Shown: piece after piece, positions 1-9,282 of the stretch
Layout of the letters: each line of letters begins with the position of its first letter
How positions within the stretch are numbered: position 1 is the stretch's first letter
Source of the DNA: Microbacterium pygmaeum
GTDB lineage: Bacteria > Actinomycetota > Actinomycetes > Actinomycetales > Microbacteriaceae
Assembly: GCF_900100885.1 (NCBI RefSeq)
Contig: NZ_LT629692.1
Coordinates: forward strand, 1,426,001-1,490,000
Direction: 5' to 3'
Length of the DNA: 64,000 nt
Position numbers and translations under genes: made by a program
Notes under the pieces: generated by a model
The model's database searches: none
Told to the model about the DNA's origin: nothing
What the model saw: only the letters and a program-made list of their open reading frames with translations

Positions 1-1
1 C

Positions 2-799
2 GGTGCTCGCCTGTCGTCACACCCTGATATCGACAAGATCATGTTCACCGGCTCGACGGCCACTGGGCGTCGGATCATCGAGAACTCGGCCGGCAACCTC
101 GCCCGCCTGACGTTGGAACTCGGCGGAAACGATGCCGGCATCGTCCTTCCGGGAACCGACCCCGAGGCCATCGCGGGCGACCTGTTCTGGGGCGCCTTCA
201 TCAACACCGGTCAGACATGCGCCGCGCTCAAGCGTCTCTACGTCCACGACTCGATCTACGAAGAGGTCATCGCGGCCTTGGCGGCGGTTGCCGGCCAGAT
301 GCCGATGGGTCCGGGGCTCGATGAAGACAACATGCTCGGTCCGCTGCAGAACAAGCAGCAGTTCGACATCGTCTCCAGGCTCGTCGAGGACGCAAAGACA
401 CACGGTGGTCGTGTCATCACGGGCGGTTCACCGGCAACCGATCTCGGTCCGCTGTTCTACCCGATCACGATCGTCGCCGATGTCACTGACGGCGTCGCGC
501 TCGTGGACGAAGAGCAATTCGGCCCAGCGCTTCCGGTGATCAAGTATTTCGATGTCGAGGACGCCATCGCCAGCGCGAACGGACTGGACGTAGGTCTCGG
601 CGCATCGGTGTGGGGGAGCGACCGCGATGAGGCGCGACGAATCGCGTCGCGAATCCAGTCCGGCACGGTCTGGATCAACTCGCACGGCGGCGTGCACCCG
701 ATGATTCCCTTCGGCGGCGTGAAGAGTTCGGGCTACGGTCTCGAGTTCGGCGTCGAAGGTCTCAAAGCGGTGGCCGTGCCGCAGATCATCAACGGCTGA
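2..799 (+). CDS. Aldehyde dehydrogenase, C-terminal part (5' end outside window)
   Basis: Would oxidise an aldehyde to the acid with NAD(P). The frame is open from base 2, so the start lies upstream of the window. Visible are KIMFTGSTATG from the cofactor domain, the glutamate motif LELGGND, the catalytic cysteine in GQTCAALK (codon 218-220), FGPALPVI and PFGGVKSSGYG near the C-terminus. The part present is undamaged. It ends 16 bases before a GMC oxidoreductase on the same strand, and together they could take an alcohol to an acid. The substrate cannot be read from the sequence. Confidence 0.93.
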   Translation, partial: GARLSSHPDIDKIMFTGSTATGRRIIENSAGNLARLTLELGGNDAGIVLPGTDPEAIAGDLFWGAFINTGQTCAALKRLYVHDSIYEEVIAALAAVAGQMPMGPGLDEDNMLGPLQNKQQFDIVSRLVEDAKTHGGRVITGGSPATDLGPLFYPITIVADVTDGVALVDEEQFGPALPVIKYFDVEDAIASANGLDVGLGASVWGSDRDEARRIASRIQSGTVWINSHGGVHPMIPFGGVKSSGYGLEFGVEGLKAVAVPQIING

Positions 800-815
800 G
801 AGAGAAGATACGGAT

Positions 816-2333
816 ATGACGCGAACTGCAATCGTCGTCGGTGGGGGATCGGCCGGATCGGTCGTGGCCCGCAGACTGGTCGACGCCGGGGTCGAGGTGA
901 CACTCGTAGAAGCCGGTGGCGAGGACACCAACGAGGCTATCCACGATCCGATGCGGATGGGAGAACTCTGGCACAGCCCGCAGGACTGGGATCACTACAC
1001 CGTTCCCCAGCCTGGAGCGGGCGGTCGCCGATTGCACTTGCCGCGTGGCAAGGTACTGGGCGGGTCGCATGCGCTGAACGCCATGATCTGGGTGCGTTGC
1101 GCGCCGCAGGACTTCGATGGCTGGGCGGCTCTCGGCAACGAGGGCTGGGGATGGTCGGTCATTCGGCCGATCTACGAGACGATCGAAGATCGGTCGGGTG
1201 CGGGTGCGGCTCACGCAGGGATGCTGCCGGTGACCGACGACTACGAGCTCTCGCCCATTCAGCATTCGCTCATCGAGGCCGCGGTGCAGGACGGGCTCGA
1301 GCGCAACCCCGACTACAACGGCGATCACTTGGACGGTGTGTCCCAGCAGCAGGTGACCATGCGGGACGGCCGACGGGTCAACACATGGATGGCCTATCTG
1401 AAGCCGGTGCGGGATGCCGACAACCTGACGATCGTCGTCGGAGCCGAGGTGCACTCGGTGATTGCCGAAGGCGGTCGCGCTACCGGCATCCGCTATCGAG
1501 TCGACGGCCACGATGAGGAACTTCGAGCCGATGAGGTGATCCTGGCTGCGGGAGCGATCGGCTCCCCGGCGATCCTGCTCCGCTCCGGCATCGGTCCTGC
1601 GGACGAATTGCAGGAGCTAGGCATCGAGGTCGTCAAAGATGCCCCGAGCGTCGGCAAGAATCTGCACGATCACCTCCTCGCGCCGGTGATCTTCACCACG
1701 ACTGCCAAGCCCGTCGGTCCGCCGACACCGGGGGTATCCGTCACGCAGAGTCACCTCTTCTGGAAGAGCCTGCCTGATCTCGAGGTGCCCGATACGCAGC
1801 CGATCCTCTTCTCGGTGCCGATGTTCGGTGAGAACCTCGAACCGATCGTCGACGACGGGTTCTCGCTGATGGCGGGCATCGTCACGCCGAAGAGCCGCGG
1901 CGAGCTCACCCTTTCCGGTCCGGGGCTCGATGACCCCGTGCAGATCGATCTGCAGGCCCTCGCCGATCCCGATGACGTGCGATCCCTGGTCGCGTCGGTG
2001 CGTCAGTGCCGGTCGATCGGACGTCAGCCCGCTCTCGTGGACGAGTGGGGTGCGACCGAGGTCTACCCCGGGGTGGATGCCACCGATGCGGACCTCGAAG
2101 ACTACGTGCGCTCGACGGTGGCGACTTATCACCACCAGGTGGGGACATGTCGGATGGGTGTGGATGAGTCGGCAGTCGTCGATCCGCGACTTCGCGTTCG
2201 CGGGATCGACGGTCTGCGGGTGATCGATGCCGCGATCATGCCGACGATCACGACAGGGAACACGAACGCGCCGGCCATTGTGATCGGCGAGCTCGGTGCG
2301 AAGTTCCTCTTGGAGGATCTCGGCCTCGAATGA
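816..2333 (+). CDS. GMC-family FAD-dependent alcohol oxidoreductase (choline dehydrogenase-like)
   Basis: A 505-residue flavoprotein that would oxidise an alcohol to an aldehyde or ketone. Residues 9-14 (GGGSAG) are the FAD-binding GxGxxG loop followed by the acidic end VEAGGED. The GMC signature around residues 77-92 reads RGKVLGGSHALNAMIW. Near the C-terminus HHQVGTCRMG supplies the catalytic histidine (about 440) and GNTNAPA the partner asparagine. Length fits the family. It follows an aldehyde dehydrogenase at 16 bases, so the two are probably one operon. It converges on an AraC-type regulator that ends 12 bases downstream on the other strand. Substrate unknown. Confidence 0.93.
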   Translation: MTRTAIVVGGGSAGSVVARRLVDAGVEVTLVEAGGEDTNEAIHDPMRMGELWHSPQDWDHYTVPQPGAGGRRLHLPRGKVLGGSHALNAMIWVRCAPQDFDGWAALGNEGWGWSVIRPIYETIEDRSGAGAAHAGMLPVTDDYELSPIQHSLIEAAVQDGLERNPDYNGDHLDGVSQQQVTMRDGRRVNTWMAYLKPVRDADNLTIVVGAEVHSVIAEGGRATGIRYRVDGHDEELRADEVILAAGAIGSPAILLRSGIGPADELQELGIEVVKDAPSVGKNLHDHLLAPVIFTTTAKPVGPPTPGVSVTQSHLFWKSLPDLEVPDTQPILFSVPMFGENLEPIVDDGFSLMAGIVTPKSRGELTLSGPGLDDPVQIDLQALADPDDVRSLVASVRQCRSIGRQPALVDEWGATEVYPGVDATDADLEDYVRSTVATYHHQVGTCRMGVDESAVVDPRLRVRGIDGLRVIDAAIMPTITTGNTNAPAIVIGELGAKFLLEDLGLE

Positions 2334-2345
2334 CGTGCGAAGTCG

Positions 2346-3302
2346 TCAGTCGCGGTGCTGCTGACGGATCGACGACGGCGGGACGCCGAAGTGACGTCGG
2401 AAGGTCCGGCTGAAGTGAGCCGCGTCGAGGAATCCATTGTCCAGCCCAATGCTGGTGACCGAGCGGGCAGCAAGAATGGGATTCATCAGGTCGTCGTAGC
2501 AGCGGTCCAGGCGTCTGGTACGAATCACCGTGGAGACGGTCGTTCCCTGATCGCTGAACAATGCGTGCAGGTGGCGAACCGAGATGAAGTGCGCGGAGGC
2601 GATCTGGGTCGGGTTGAGATCAGGCTGAGAGAGGCGCTCATCGATGAAGTCGAGGATTCGACGCATCAGCCCGTCGTGCGTCGTGGCGGTCGTCGCCGCT
2701 CCCAGTTCCGACTCGAGAAGCGTGCCGACCATGTCGAACGCCGTGCGAAACAGCCGACTGGCGATCCGACCGTCGATTTCGCCGATCTGATGGGTCAGTG
2801 TCGAGAGGTAGGGACGGATCATGGCGCCGATTCCCCGTCCTCCGTCAAGGCGCATCGCCGTGATCTGGCTGAGCAGTTCCGACGGGATATCGAGCAGCTC
2901 GCGCGGAAACATGACGATCGACATCCGGATGTCGCCGTCGAACACGAGCGAGTAGGGCTTGTCGGTGTCGTAGAGCGCCATGTCGCCGGGGCCGAGCGCC
3001 GTTTCTCGTCCGTTCTGGACGATCATGCCCGTACCGCGTTCGATGAGCGAAAACTTGAAATAGCGCTGCGGCGCGCAGGCGATGAGGGCCGGTGTGCGGT
3101 GCACCGAATGCGCATCCGCCGCTACATCGAATAAGTGGATGTCGCCGGTGATCCCCGCATCCAGCCGTCCGCGGAAGCGGTCGGGATCGTCGGCGTGCAC
3201 GTCGAGCGCGACGACGGCGTGAGACACGGTCGTCCGATAGGTCGCGAAGTCTTCGAGATCGGCGACCTGGGGGGAGCTTGCGTGCAGGGTGAGTTCAGAC
3301 AT
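2346..3302 (-). CDS. AraC-family transcriptional regulator
   Basis: A 318-residue regulator. The N-terminal two thirds look like the AraC_binding_2 sensor domain (cupin-like stretch around RGTGMIVQNGRETALGPGDMALYD). The last 100 residues carry the double helix-turn-helix, including QIASAHFISVRHLHALF and the typical end FSRTFRRHFGVPPSSIR. I chose ATG 3302 over GTG 3308 because GGAG sits five bases before it. The gene is divergent from the binding protein at 3567, with 264 bases between, and convergent with the GMC oxidoreductase, so it probably controls the alcohol-oxidation and transport genes. The effector is unknown. Confidence 0.9.
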   Translation of the reverse strand: MSELTLHASSPQVADLEDFATYRTTVSHAVVALDVHADDPDRFRGRLDAGITGDIHLFDVAADAHSVHRTPALIACAPQRYFKFSLIERGTGMIVQNGRETALGPGDMALYDTDKPYSLVFDGDIRMSIVMFPRELLDIPSELLSQITAMRLDGGRGIGAMIRPYLSTLTHQIGEIDGRIASRLFRTAFDMVGTLLESELGAATTATTHDGLMRRILDFIDERLSQPDLNPTQIASAHFISVRHLHALFSDQGTTVSTVIRTRRLDRCYDDLMNPILAARSVTSIGLDNGFLDAAHFSRTFRRHFGVPPSSIRQQHRD

Positions 3303-3566
3303 GGTCACTCCATCGTGAGACGCATCGTATACGATTCGGGCGATAGTAGCACGACTGCGAGGTCGTCAGTTCGCCCGACGGTGATGTCGGTGGACCGAGC
3401 GTTCACGCAACGACAACTGCCCTTCACGGTAGGACAAGTGCGGCCACTACGCGATGCCTACTCTCAGAGACACAGTGCGCGAATGAGCAGTCGCGACCCG
3501 GATTATGCAACGAGGCTGACCCGAAGGGCCTGTGTCTCCAGCATTGAGATCGAGAGGCACCAACTA

Positions 3567-4796
3567 ATGCACAAGTCACACAGCTTGGCCGCTGCCGCGG
3601 CCATCGTCGCCATCAGCGCGCTCGCGCTCGCAGCCTGTTCGTCGGGCGGAGAAGCCGCTCCCTCAGGGAGCGGCGAGCCCGCTACCGGCGACCCGATCGT
3701 CGTCGGCGCCCTGAGCGGACTGACCTTCTTTCCGGAAGCGCCGCAGGCTGTCCAAGCGGTCTTCGATGACTACAACGCGGCCGGCGGACTGAACGGTCAG
3801 CCCATCGAATACACCGTCTACGACGACAAGACCGACCCCGCGGCATCCGCCACCGCCGCGCAGGACGCGCTGTCCTCCGGTGCGGTCGCACTCGTCGGCG
3901 GCTCATCGCTTCTGGACTGCGCGGTCAACCACACCACCTGGGAGGAGAACGGCATCGTCTCCATTCAGGGCACCGGTGTCGACCCATACTGCTTCGCGAC
4001 GCCGAACATCGCACCGACGAACACGGGCCCGTTCTTCGACACGTTCGCAACGCTCTACTACGGATCGGAAACCCTCGGATTCGACAACATCTGCGCGGTC
4101 ATGGTGCCCGATGAAGCGGCATCGAAGGCGGCCTACGAGCAGGCGATCGCCGCATGGGGTGATGCCACCGGCAAGGAGTTGGCGTACCTTGACACGTCAC
4201 TCGTCCGTGGTCAGGCAAGCTACGCGGGCAACGTCTCCAATCTCAAGAGTCAGGACTGCGATGCGATCTACATGAACGAGGTCGGTGATGCGGTCATCGC
4301 GTTGCTCGGTGAGGCGTCCAACCAGGGCATCTCGCTGCCCTTCCTCGTACTCACGTCGTGCTACTCGGACCAATTCGCCGCGTCGGCCGCATATTCCGGT
4401 GACATCTACCTGCCGGCCGAATGGGCGCCATACGGTGACACGAGCATCGAAGGTGTTCAGGAATGGGCCGACACAATGGATGGCCACGGAGTGCCGAAGA
4501 CCTCGTTCTCTCAGGGTGGCTACCTCGCTGCCGAATACTTCATCGACATCCTCGAGTCGATCGATGGCGACGTGACGCGCGAGAGTTTCACAGCCGCCGC
4601 GCAAGGCATGACCGAGGAGATCCCGTCGCCGATGGCTCAGGCGCCGTACATCTTCGGCGCAGGCGAGTTCCATCAGCCGAACAACACGGCATACCCCGTC
4701 GTCCTGCGCGGCGGGACGAGCGAGTGGGAATCGCTGGGTCCGCTTCTCGAGGGCGATGACCTCGGTTGGGTGTACACCACGGTCCCCGCCAGCTGA
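3567..4796 (+). CDS. HAAT-type ABC transporter substrate-binding lipoprotein
   Basis: A 409-residue extracytoplasmic binding protein. The signal peptide (basic MHKSH, then an alanine-rich core) ends in a lipobox LALAAC with the lipid-modified cysteine at residue 24, followed by a Ser/Gly/Ala linker. The body starts PIVVGALSGLTFF and follows the periplasmic-binding type I fold of the Leu/Ile/Val (LivJ) family. I chose ATG 3567 because it begins the signal peptide; the frame is open further upstream but that part is not protein-like. It is first in a five-part importer read from four genes (3567-8237). The ligand is probably a small acid or alcohol related to the neighbouring dehydrogenases, but that is only context. 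Confidence 0.92.
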   Translation: MHKSHSLAAAAAIVAISALALAACSSGGEAAPSGSGEPATGDPIVVGALSGLTFFPEAPQAVQAVFDDYNAAGGLNGQPIEYTVYDDKTDPAASATAAQDALSSGAVALVGGSSLLDCAVNHTTWEENGIVSIQGTGVDPYCFATPNIAPTNTGPFFDTFATLYYGSETLGFDNICAVMVPDEAASKAAYEQAIAAWGDATGKELAYLDTSLVRGQASYAGNVSNLKSQDCDAIYMNEVGDAVIALLGEASNQGISLPFLVLTSCYSDQFAASAAYSGDIYLPAEWAPYGDTSIEGVQEWADTMDGHGVPKTSFSQGGYLAAEYFIDILESIDGDVTRESFTAAAQGMTEEIPSPMAQAPYIFGAGEFHQPNNTAYPVVLRGGTSEWESLGPLLEGDDLGWVYTTVPAS

Positions 4797-4812
4797 GCCT
4801 TGACACTTCCAA

Positions 4813-4852
4813 GGGTGGTGCGGCGCGGGCTTCGGCCCGCGCCGCACCACCC
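4813..4852 (+). terminator. Strong TTCG-loop hairpin between binding protein and permease genes
   Basis: A perfect 18-bp stem (4813-4830 with 4835-4852) closed by TTCG, 16 bases after the binding-protein stop and 35 bases before the permease start. There is no T-run. It may be a partial terminator or a 3' stabiliser that keeps the binding protein in excess over the membrane subunits. Confidence 0.75.
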
Positions 4853-4886
4853 TGGACCCGCCGCCAACGAAGATCGAAGGAGTGAC

Positions 4887-5750
4887 GTGGACATCCTCGG
4901 TTCCCTCATCGTCGGCCTGAGTTCCGGAGCGCTCTACGCCGTGTTCGGCGTGCTTCTGACCCTCATGGCCGTCCTCACCCGGGTGATCAATTTCTCCCAG
5001 GTCGCAGTCGGCGTCTTCGGCGCCTACCTCTCGCTACGGTTCATACCGCTCGACCTGCCCGGCTGGGCGATCGTGCTCATCGCCATCGTCGCCAGCGCCG
5101 CGATCTCGTGCCTCCTCGGGTGGATCATCTCCACGTGGCTGGGCGAGTCGAGCACCACGGCGCGCAGCGCTGTGACCGTGGCAACTCTGCTCGGTCTCAT
5201 CTCGCTGTCCTTCATCGTCTTCGGCACGCGCCCCCAGCCGAACCCGCCGTTACTGATCGGCCCGATCGTCTCGTTCGGCACCATCGCCGTGACGAAGGTG
5301 GGCGTGCTCATGCTCGTCGTGGCGATCGCGATCGCCGTACTGGCCAAAGTGGTCCTGACGTGGACGCCGTTGGGGGTGCGGCTGCGCGCGATATCTGACC
5401 GGCAGACGGCAGCCGAGCTCGCCGGTATCAACGTCCGCGGCCTGCAACTGTTGGTGTGGGGAGCTGTCGGCGGCTTGTCCGGCCTGGTCATCTCCATCGT
5501 CGGCAACACGCAGGCAGGAAGCGCGACCTCGATGATCGTCCTCCTCATCCCTGCCGCAGCGGCAGCACTCGTGGGTGCATTCACCAACCTCTGGCTCACG
5601 ATTACGGGAGGCCTGCTCGTGGGCGGTCTGCAAGGAGTGCTGACGTCCTTCCCTGAGATCACGCTACTCCGTGACTGGGTTCCCATCATTGTCATCGTCC
5701 TGTTCCTGCTCTGGAATCAGCGGAAGGAGGTGTGGGATGTCGCACGCTGA
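4887..5750 (+). CDS. HAAT-type ABC transporter permease (LivH-like)
   Basis: A 287-residue inner-membrane permease with about eight hydrophobic segments. The N-terminus VDILGSLIVGLSSGALYAVFG and the motif TPLGVRLRAISDRQTAAELAGIN (about residues 160-185, the loop that contacts the ATPase) are typical of LivH. I chose GTG 4887 because AAGGAG (4878-4883) precedes it directly; upstream sequence in this frame crosses the hairpin and is not protein-like. The stop overlaps the next gene by 14 bases, so translation is probably coupled. Confidence 0.92.
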   Translation: MDILGSLIVGLSSGALYAVFGVLLTLMAVLTRVINFSQVAVGVFGAYLSLRFIPLDLPGWAIVLIAIVASAAISCLLGWIISTWLGESSTTARSAVTVATLLGLISLSFIVFGTRPQPNPPLLIGPIVSFGTIAVTKVGVLMLVVAIAIAVLAKVVLTWTPLGVRLRAISDRQTAAELAGINVRGLQLLVWGAVGGLSGLVISIVGNTQAGSATSMIVLLIPAAAAALVGAFTNLWLTITGGLLVGGLQGVLTSFPEITLLRDWVPIIVIVLFLLWNQRKEVWDVAR

Positions 5751-7554
5751 CCTTCATACGACCACAACGACAGCGGTCGGGCCCGGCGCGGTTCGCTCGC
5801 CGGGCGACAGGCCGTGGATGCCCTTCGCCGTCGCGGGCGGGGCCATCGTGGTGGCCCTTTTGCTGGGCTTCCTCCTTCCCGACTACTGGCTGCTGATCTC
5901 GACCTCCGTGCTGCTGGCGATGCTCTCGCTCATCGGCCTCGGGATCGTGACGGGCACTGCTGGCATGATCGCGCTCTGTCAGCTGTCCTTCGCTGCCATC
6001 GGTGGGTGGGTGTTGGACTTCCTGATGACCCAGACACCGCTCTACCCTGCGCTGGGCGGATTCGCCTTCATCGTCGCAATGCTGGTCGGCGCGCTCGCCG
6101 CCTCCTTGTTGGGCTTCGTCGTCGGCCTGCCAGCGCTGCGCCTTCGTGGAGTCAACCTCGCGGTGGTCACCCTCGGCGTCGCGGCCGCCCTCGACATGAC
6201 TCTGCAGAAGGTGTCCTTTCCCGACCAGTGGTCCAATACCCGGGTCGCTCGACCGCTCGGCATTCCTGGATCCTCAGATCTGGCTGGGAACCGCTACTAC
6301 TTCTTCTTCGTGGTCGCCGTCGTGGTTCTCGTCGCCGGCGCAGTGTTCTATCTGCAGCGCAGCCGTTGGGGGGCGGGGTGGCGCTCCGTGGCATTCTCCG
6401 AGCGCGGTACGGCATCGACGGGCACGAGCGTCACCTCGGCGAAGCTCAGCGCGTTCACCGTCAGCGCGTTCATCGGCGGTATCGCGGGTGGCTTGATGGT
6501 CGGCCAGGTGACGACGGCCAATTACATCACCTTCCAAACGTTGAACTCGCTCGGCCTCTACGTCCTCGCGATCGCCGTGGGCGCCCATCTGCTCGAGATG
6601 ACCTTGCTCGGCGGTATCCTCTTCGTGCTCATCCCGGAGATTCTGAAGCAGTTCAAGGTTCCTCTCGAGTGGTCCAGTATCGCCTTCGCGATTCTGGGGA
6701 TTCAGGCATTGACCACCAACTCGAACCTCGGCAGCGACATCCGCAATGCTCTTCTGCGGCGACGGCGAAAGGCGGGGAAGTCGCAAGCGGAAGCAACGCT
6801 CGCGCTTCTCGAACCTCTCGGGGTGCAGAAGCCGCATGGTGGCGATCACGTCCTCCTGGAGGTCGAGGACCTCAGCGTCCGGTTCGGAGCCGTTGCCGCA
6901 CTCAATGCGGTGAATGTTCGTCTGCGGGAGGGCGAGATCCTCGGGCTGATCGGGCCGAATGGCGCAGGCAAATCCACGTTCATCGATGCTCTGTCGGGAT
7001 TTCTTCCGAGTCACACGGGCCGGATCGCGCTCGACGGGACCACGCTGGATGCACTGCCGCCACACCGCGTCGCTCGAGCTGGATTGCGGCGTACGTTCCA
7101 GCAGGACCGCGTTCCTTCGACGATGACCGTCGGCGCGTACGTGCGATTCGTCGCAAACGGCGCCTCGCAGCAGCGGATCGAGGAGGTGCTCGAGTTCTTC
7201 GGATGCCCAGCGAGTGCGACGCCACTCGCGATCGTCGATGTCGGCACCCGGCGTCTGATCGAAGTTGCGGCGAACGTCGCTGCCGGTCCGCGACTCCTCT
7301 TGTTGGATGAGCCTGCCGCAGGTCTCTCGCACGAAGAGCACCTGGCTTTCGCAGATCGCCTTCGAGCGGTTCCTCAACGGTTCGGGGTGACCCTGCTCAT
7401 CGTTGAACACGACCTCGACTTGGTGCGCAGCGTGTGTTCCACGCTCGTGGTGCTGAATTTCGGGGAGGTGCTCGCCTCCGGACCACTCGAGGCCGTGCTG
7501 TCGGATCCGGAAGTGCTCAAGGCCTACATGGGGGAGACGGAGATGCTGTCATGA
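5737..7554 (+). CDS. Fused HAAT ABC permease-ATPase (LivM-LivG)
   Basis: A 605-residue fusion. Residues 1 to about 340 are a LivM-type permease (hydrophobic segments; TGTAGMIALCQLSFAAIGGW early, AFSERGTASTGTSVTSAKLSAF as the ATPase contact loop). From about residue 370 comes an ATP-binding domain with Walker A GPNGAGKST (about 405), Walker B LLLLDEPAAGL (about 520) and the switch histidine in VEHDLD. The signature segment reads VGTRRLIEVAA in place of LSGGQ, as in LivG proteins. I chose ATG 5737 because AAGGAGG (5724-5730) precedes it. It overlaps the permease before and the ATPase after. Fusions of this kind are known in actinobacteria but are not the usual layout. Confidence 0.92.
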   Translation: MSHADLHTTTTTAVGPGAVRSPGDRPWMPFAVAGGAIVVALLLGFLLPDYWLLISTSVLLAMLSLIGLGIVTGTAGMIALCQLSFAAIGGWVLDFLMTQTPLYPALGGFAFIVAMLVGALAASLLGFVVGLPALRLRGVNLAVVTLGVAAALDMTLQKVSFPDQWSNTRVARPLGIPGSSDLAGNRYYFFFVVAVVVLVAGAVFYLQRSRWGAGWRSVAFSERGTASTGTSVTSAKLSAFTVSAFIGGIAGGLMVGQVTTANYITFQTLNSLGLYVLAIAVGAHLLEMTLLGGILFVLIPEILKQFKVPLEWSSIAFAILGIQALTTNSNLGSDIRNALLRRRRKAGKSQAEATLALLEPLGVQKPHGGDHVLLEVEDLSVRFGAVAALNAVNVRLREGEILGLIGPNGAGKSTFIDALSGFLPSHTGRIALDGTTLDALPPHRVARAGLRRTFQQDRVPSTMTVGAYVRFVANGASQQRIEEVLEFFGCPASATPLAIVDVGTRRLIEVAANVAAGPRLLLLDEPAAGLSHEEHLAFADRLRAVPQRFGVTLLIVEHDLDLVRSVCSTLVVLNFGEVLASGPLEAVLSDPEVLKAYMGETEMLS

Positions 7555-8237
7555 GCCTCGTCCTTGACGACGTCACTGTGCGTCGGGGGATCGGCCCGGT
7601 GATCTCGGGCGTATCGCTCGAAGTCGCCCCCGGTGAGATCACGACGCTCGTCGGTCCGAACGGTGCGGGGAAGACGAGCCTTCTCGAGGCGATCTCCGGG
7701 GTCGTGACCAGCGTCGGCGGGCAGATCCGAATGGATGACCACGACCTGCAGAAGCTCAGTCGACGAAAGCGGGCCAAGCTCGGCGTCAGCCATGTCGAGC
7801 AGGGGAGGATGATCTTTCCATCCCTGACAGTGCACGAGAATCTCAAGATCACCGCTCGGAACAAGGCGGATGTCGACGAAGCGCTATCGCTCTTCCCAGA
7901 ACTCGAGAAGCGAATCGGCAGTCAGACGATGTTGCTCTCAGGGGGAGAGCAGCAGATGGTGGTCCTCGCGCGGGCGTTCGCCTCGAAACCGAGGTATCTC
8001 CTCATCGACGAGATGTCACTGGGTCTTGCGCCGGTCGTGTTCCTGCGTCTGATCCCCACCATCAAGCAGATCGCGGACACCGGTGTCGGGGTGTTGCTCG
8101 TGGAGCAATTCGCCCACCTCGCCCTTAGCATGGCAAACCATGCGGTGGTCGTGACCGGCGGGCGTGTGTCGTTCCAGGGGGCGCCGGCGGAGCTGCTGTC
8201 AGACGGAGATTTACTGAGGGAAGCCTATTTGGGCTAG
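7551..8237 (+). CDS. HAAT-type ABC transporter ATP-binding protein (LivF-like)
   Basis: A 228-residue cytoplasmic ATPase, the second of the importer. It has Walker A GPNGAGKTS (about residues 34-42), a clean signature LSGGEQQM, Walker B YLLIDEMSLGL and the switch histidine position occupied by glutamine in LLVEQFAHLAL, as usual in LivF. ATG 7551 overlaps the stop of the fused permease-ATPase by four bases (ATGA). Length fits LivF. It is the last gene of the operon and is followed by a terminator. Confidence 0.93.
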   Translation: MSLVLDDVTVRRGIGPVISGVSLEVAPGEITTLVGPNGAGKTSLLEAISGVVTSVGGQIRMDDHDLQKLSRRKRAKLGVSHVEQGRMIFPSLTVHENLKITARNKADVDEALSLFPELEKRIGSQTMLLSGGEQQMVVLARAFASKPRYLLIDEMSLGLAPVVFLRLIPTIKQIADTGVGVLLVEQFAHLALSMANHAVVVTGGRVSFQGAPAELLSDGDLLREAYLG

Positions 8238-8248
8238 CTCATACAGCC

Positions 8249-8291
8249 GCGGCGCCTGCAAGCGGGATCCACGCCCGCACGCAGGCGCCGC
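8249..8291. terminator. Hairpin terminator between convergent genes
   Basis: An 11-bp perfect outer stem (8249-8259 with 8281-8291) holds a smaller inner stem (gcggg with cccgc). It lies in the 72-base gap between the LivF stop and the stop of the opposing TolB-like gene, so it can serve both strands. No long T-run. Confidence 0.65.
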
Positions 8292-8309
8292 CCACCGGCC
8301 TATCGTGGG

Positions 8310-9263
8310 CTATCGGTCCCACCGGTCGATGCCTCCGCCGTAGCCGGCGATCGGATACGCGGCGTACGCGAAGCGAGTGCCCTCGGGATTCCAGCTATTG
8401 ACGTTCAGTGACCCCTGTCCGCCGAAAAGCGTGACGACGTCGCGAACTGCGCTACCGTCCGGTGCCATCATCCGGATGATGAGCTCGACGTCGGCGGGAT
8501 GCGACTGGGTACCAGCTTCGTAACTGAGGTAGAGCACCTGAGCGCCCGACGGGTCGAAATGCGGAAACCAGTTCACCCGGTCGTCGAAGGTGAGCTGTTC
8601 GTGATCGCTGCCATCCGGCCGCATCCGGAAGAGCTGGGCGTGGCCGGGAACGGCCGCCACCTCCTCCGAGTTGTAGTAGATCCATTCGCCATCGCGGGAG
8701 TACTCCGGCCCGTCGAAATGACCGGTCTCGTTGTCGGTGAGATAGAAGTCGTGCCCGCCGGCCGCCGGAATCGTAGCGAGGCGCACCCGGCCGCGCGGAT
8801 TGGGGTCTTCGCCGACTGCATGCGTTGCGACATAGGCCAGGGTGCGTCCGTCAGGAGAGACGCCGTGAAGCCAGTAGAAGTACTGAAGCTCGGGCGGGAA
8901 GTCGTTGGAGATCTTCGTCACGTCCCCACCGGCGATCGGGACGCTGTACAGGTGCCCATTTGCGCTGAAGTAAACGAGTTGCCCATCAGGAGACAGGATG
9001 TGGTCGTTGTTGACGCGGTCGACGCCTTGTGTGTCGATCGCAGTGACCGCGCCGCTCGCGATGTCGATGACGAACAGACCGCCCTCGCTGTTCACGACGA
9101 GGCTGGTGCCGTCGGGGCTCCAGTTGGGGGCTTCGAAGAGCCGGTCGGATTCGAAAACAAGATCAGCCGATGCGCCATCGGCATCTCCGATGATGATCTG
9201 GGTCGTCTGATGCGGCTGAAGGTCTTGACGACCGGGCCATCTGTTGGTTTCGAATGCAGGCAT
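8310..9263 (-). CDS. TolB-like beta-propeller protein (first of two paralogues)
   Basis: A 317-residue protein made of PD40/TolB-type repeats: APNWSPDGTSLVV, HILSPDGQLVYFSA, HGVSPDGRTLAYVA, EYSRDGEWIYYNS and a last blade with SWNPEGTRFAYAAY. No signal peptide or membrane segment is visible, so it is probably cytoplasmic, unlike real TolB. It is last in a minus-strand operon with a carbohydrate-type ABC importer, and a second copy lies at 11612-12508. Role unknown; a sugar-binding or oligosaccharide-lyase-like propeller is possible. Start ATG 9263. Confidence 0.85.
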   Translation of the reverse strand: MPAFETNRWPGRQDLQPHQTTQIIIGDADGASADLVFESDRLFEAPNWSPDGTSLVVNSEGGLFVIDIASGAVTAIDTQGVDRVNNDHILSPDGQLVYFSANGHLYSVPIAGGDVTKISNDFPPELQYFYWLHGVSPDGRTLAYVATHAVGEDPNPRGRVRLATIPAAGGHDFYLTDNETGHFDGPEYSRDGEWIYYNSEEVAAVPGHAQLFRMRPDGSDHEQLTFDDRVNWFPHFDPSGAQVLYLSYEAGTQSHPADVELIIRMMAPDGSAVRDVVTLFGGQGSLNVNSWNPEGTRFAYAAYPIAGYGGGIDRWDR

Positions 9264-9282
9264 GTCGGTCTCGCTTTCCAGG

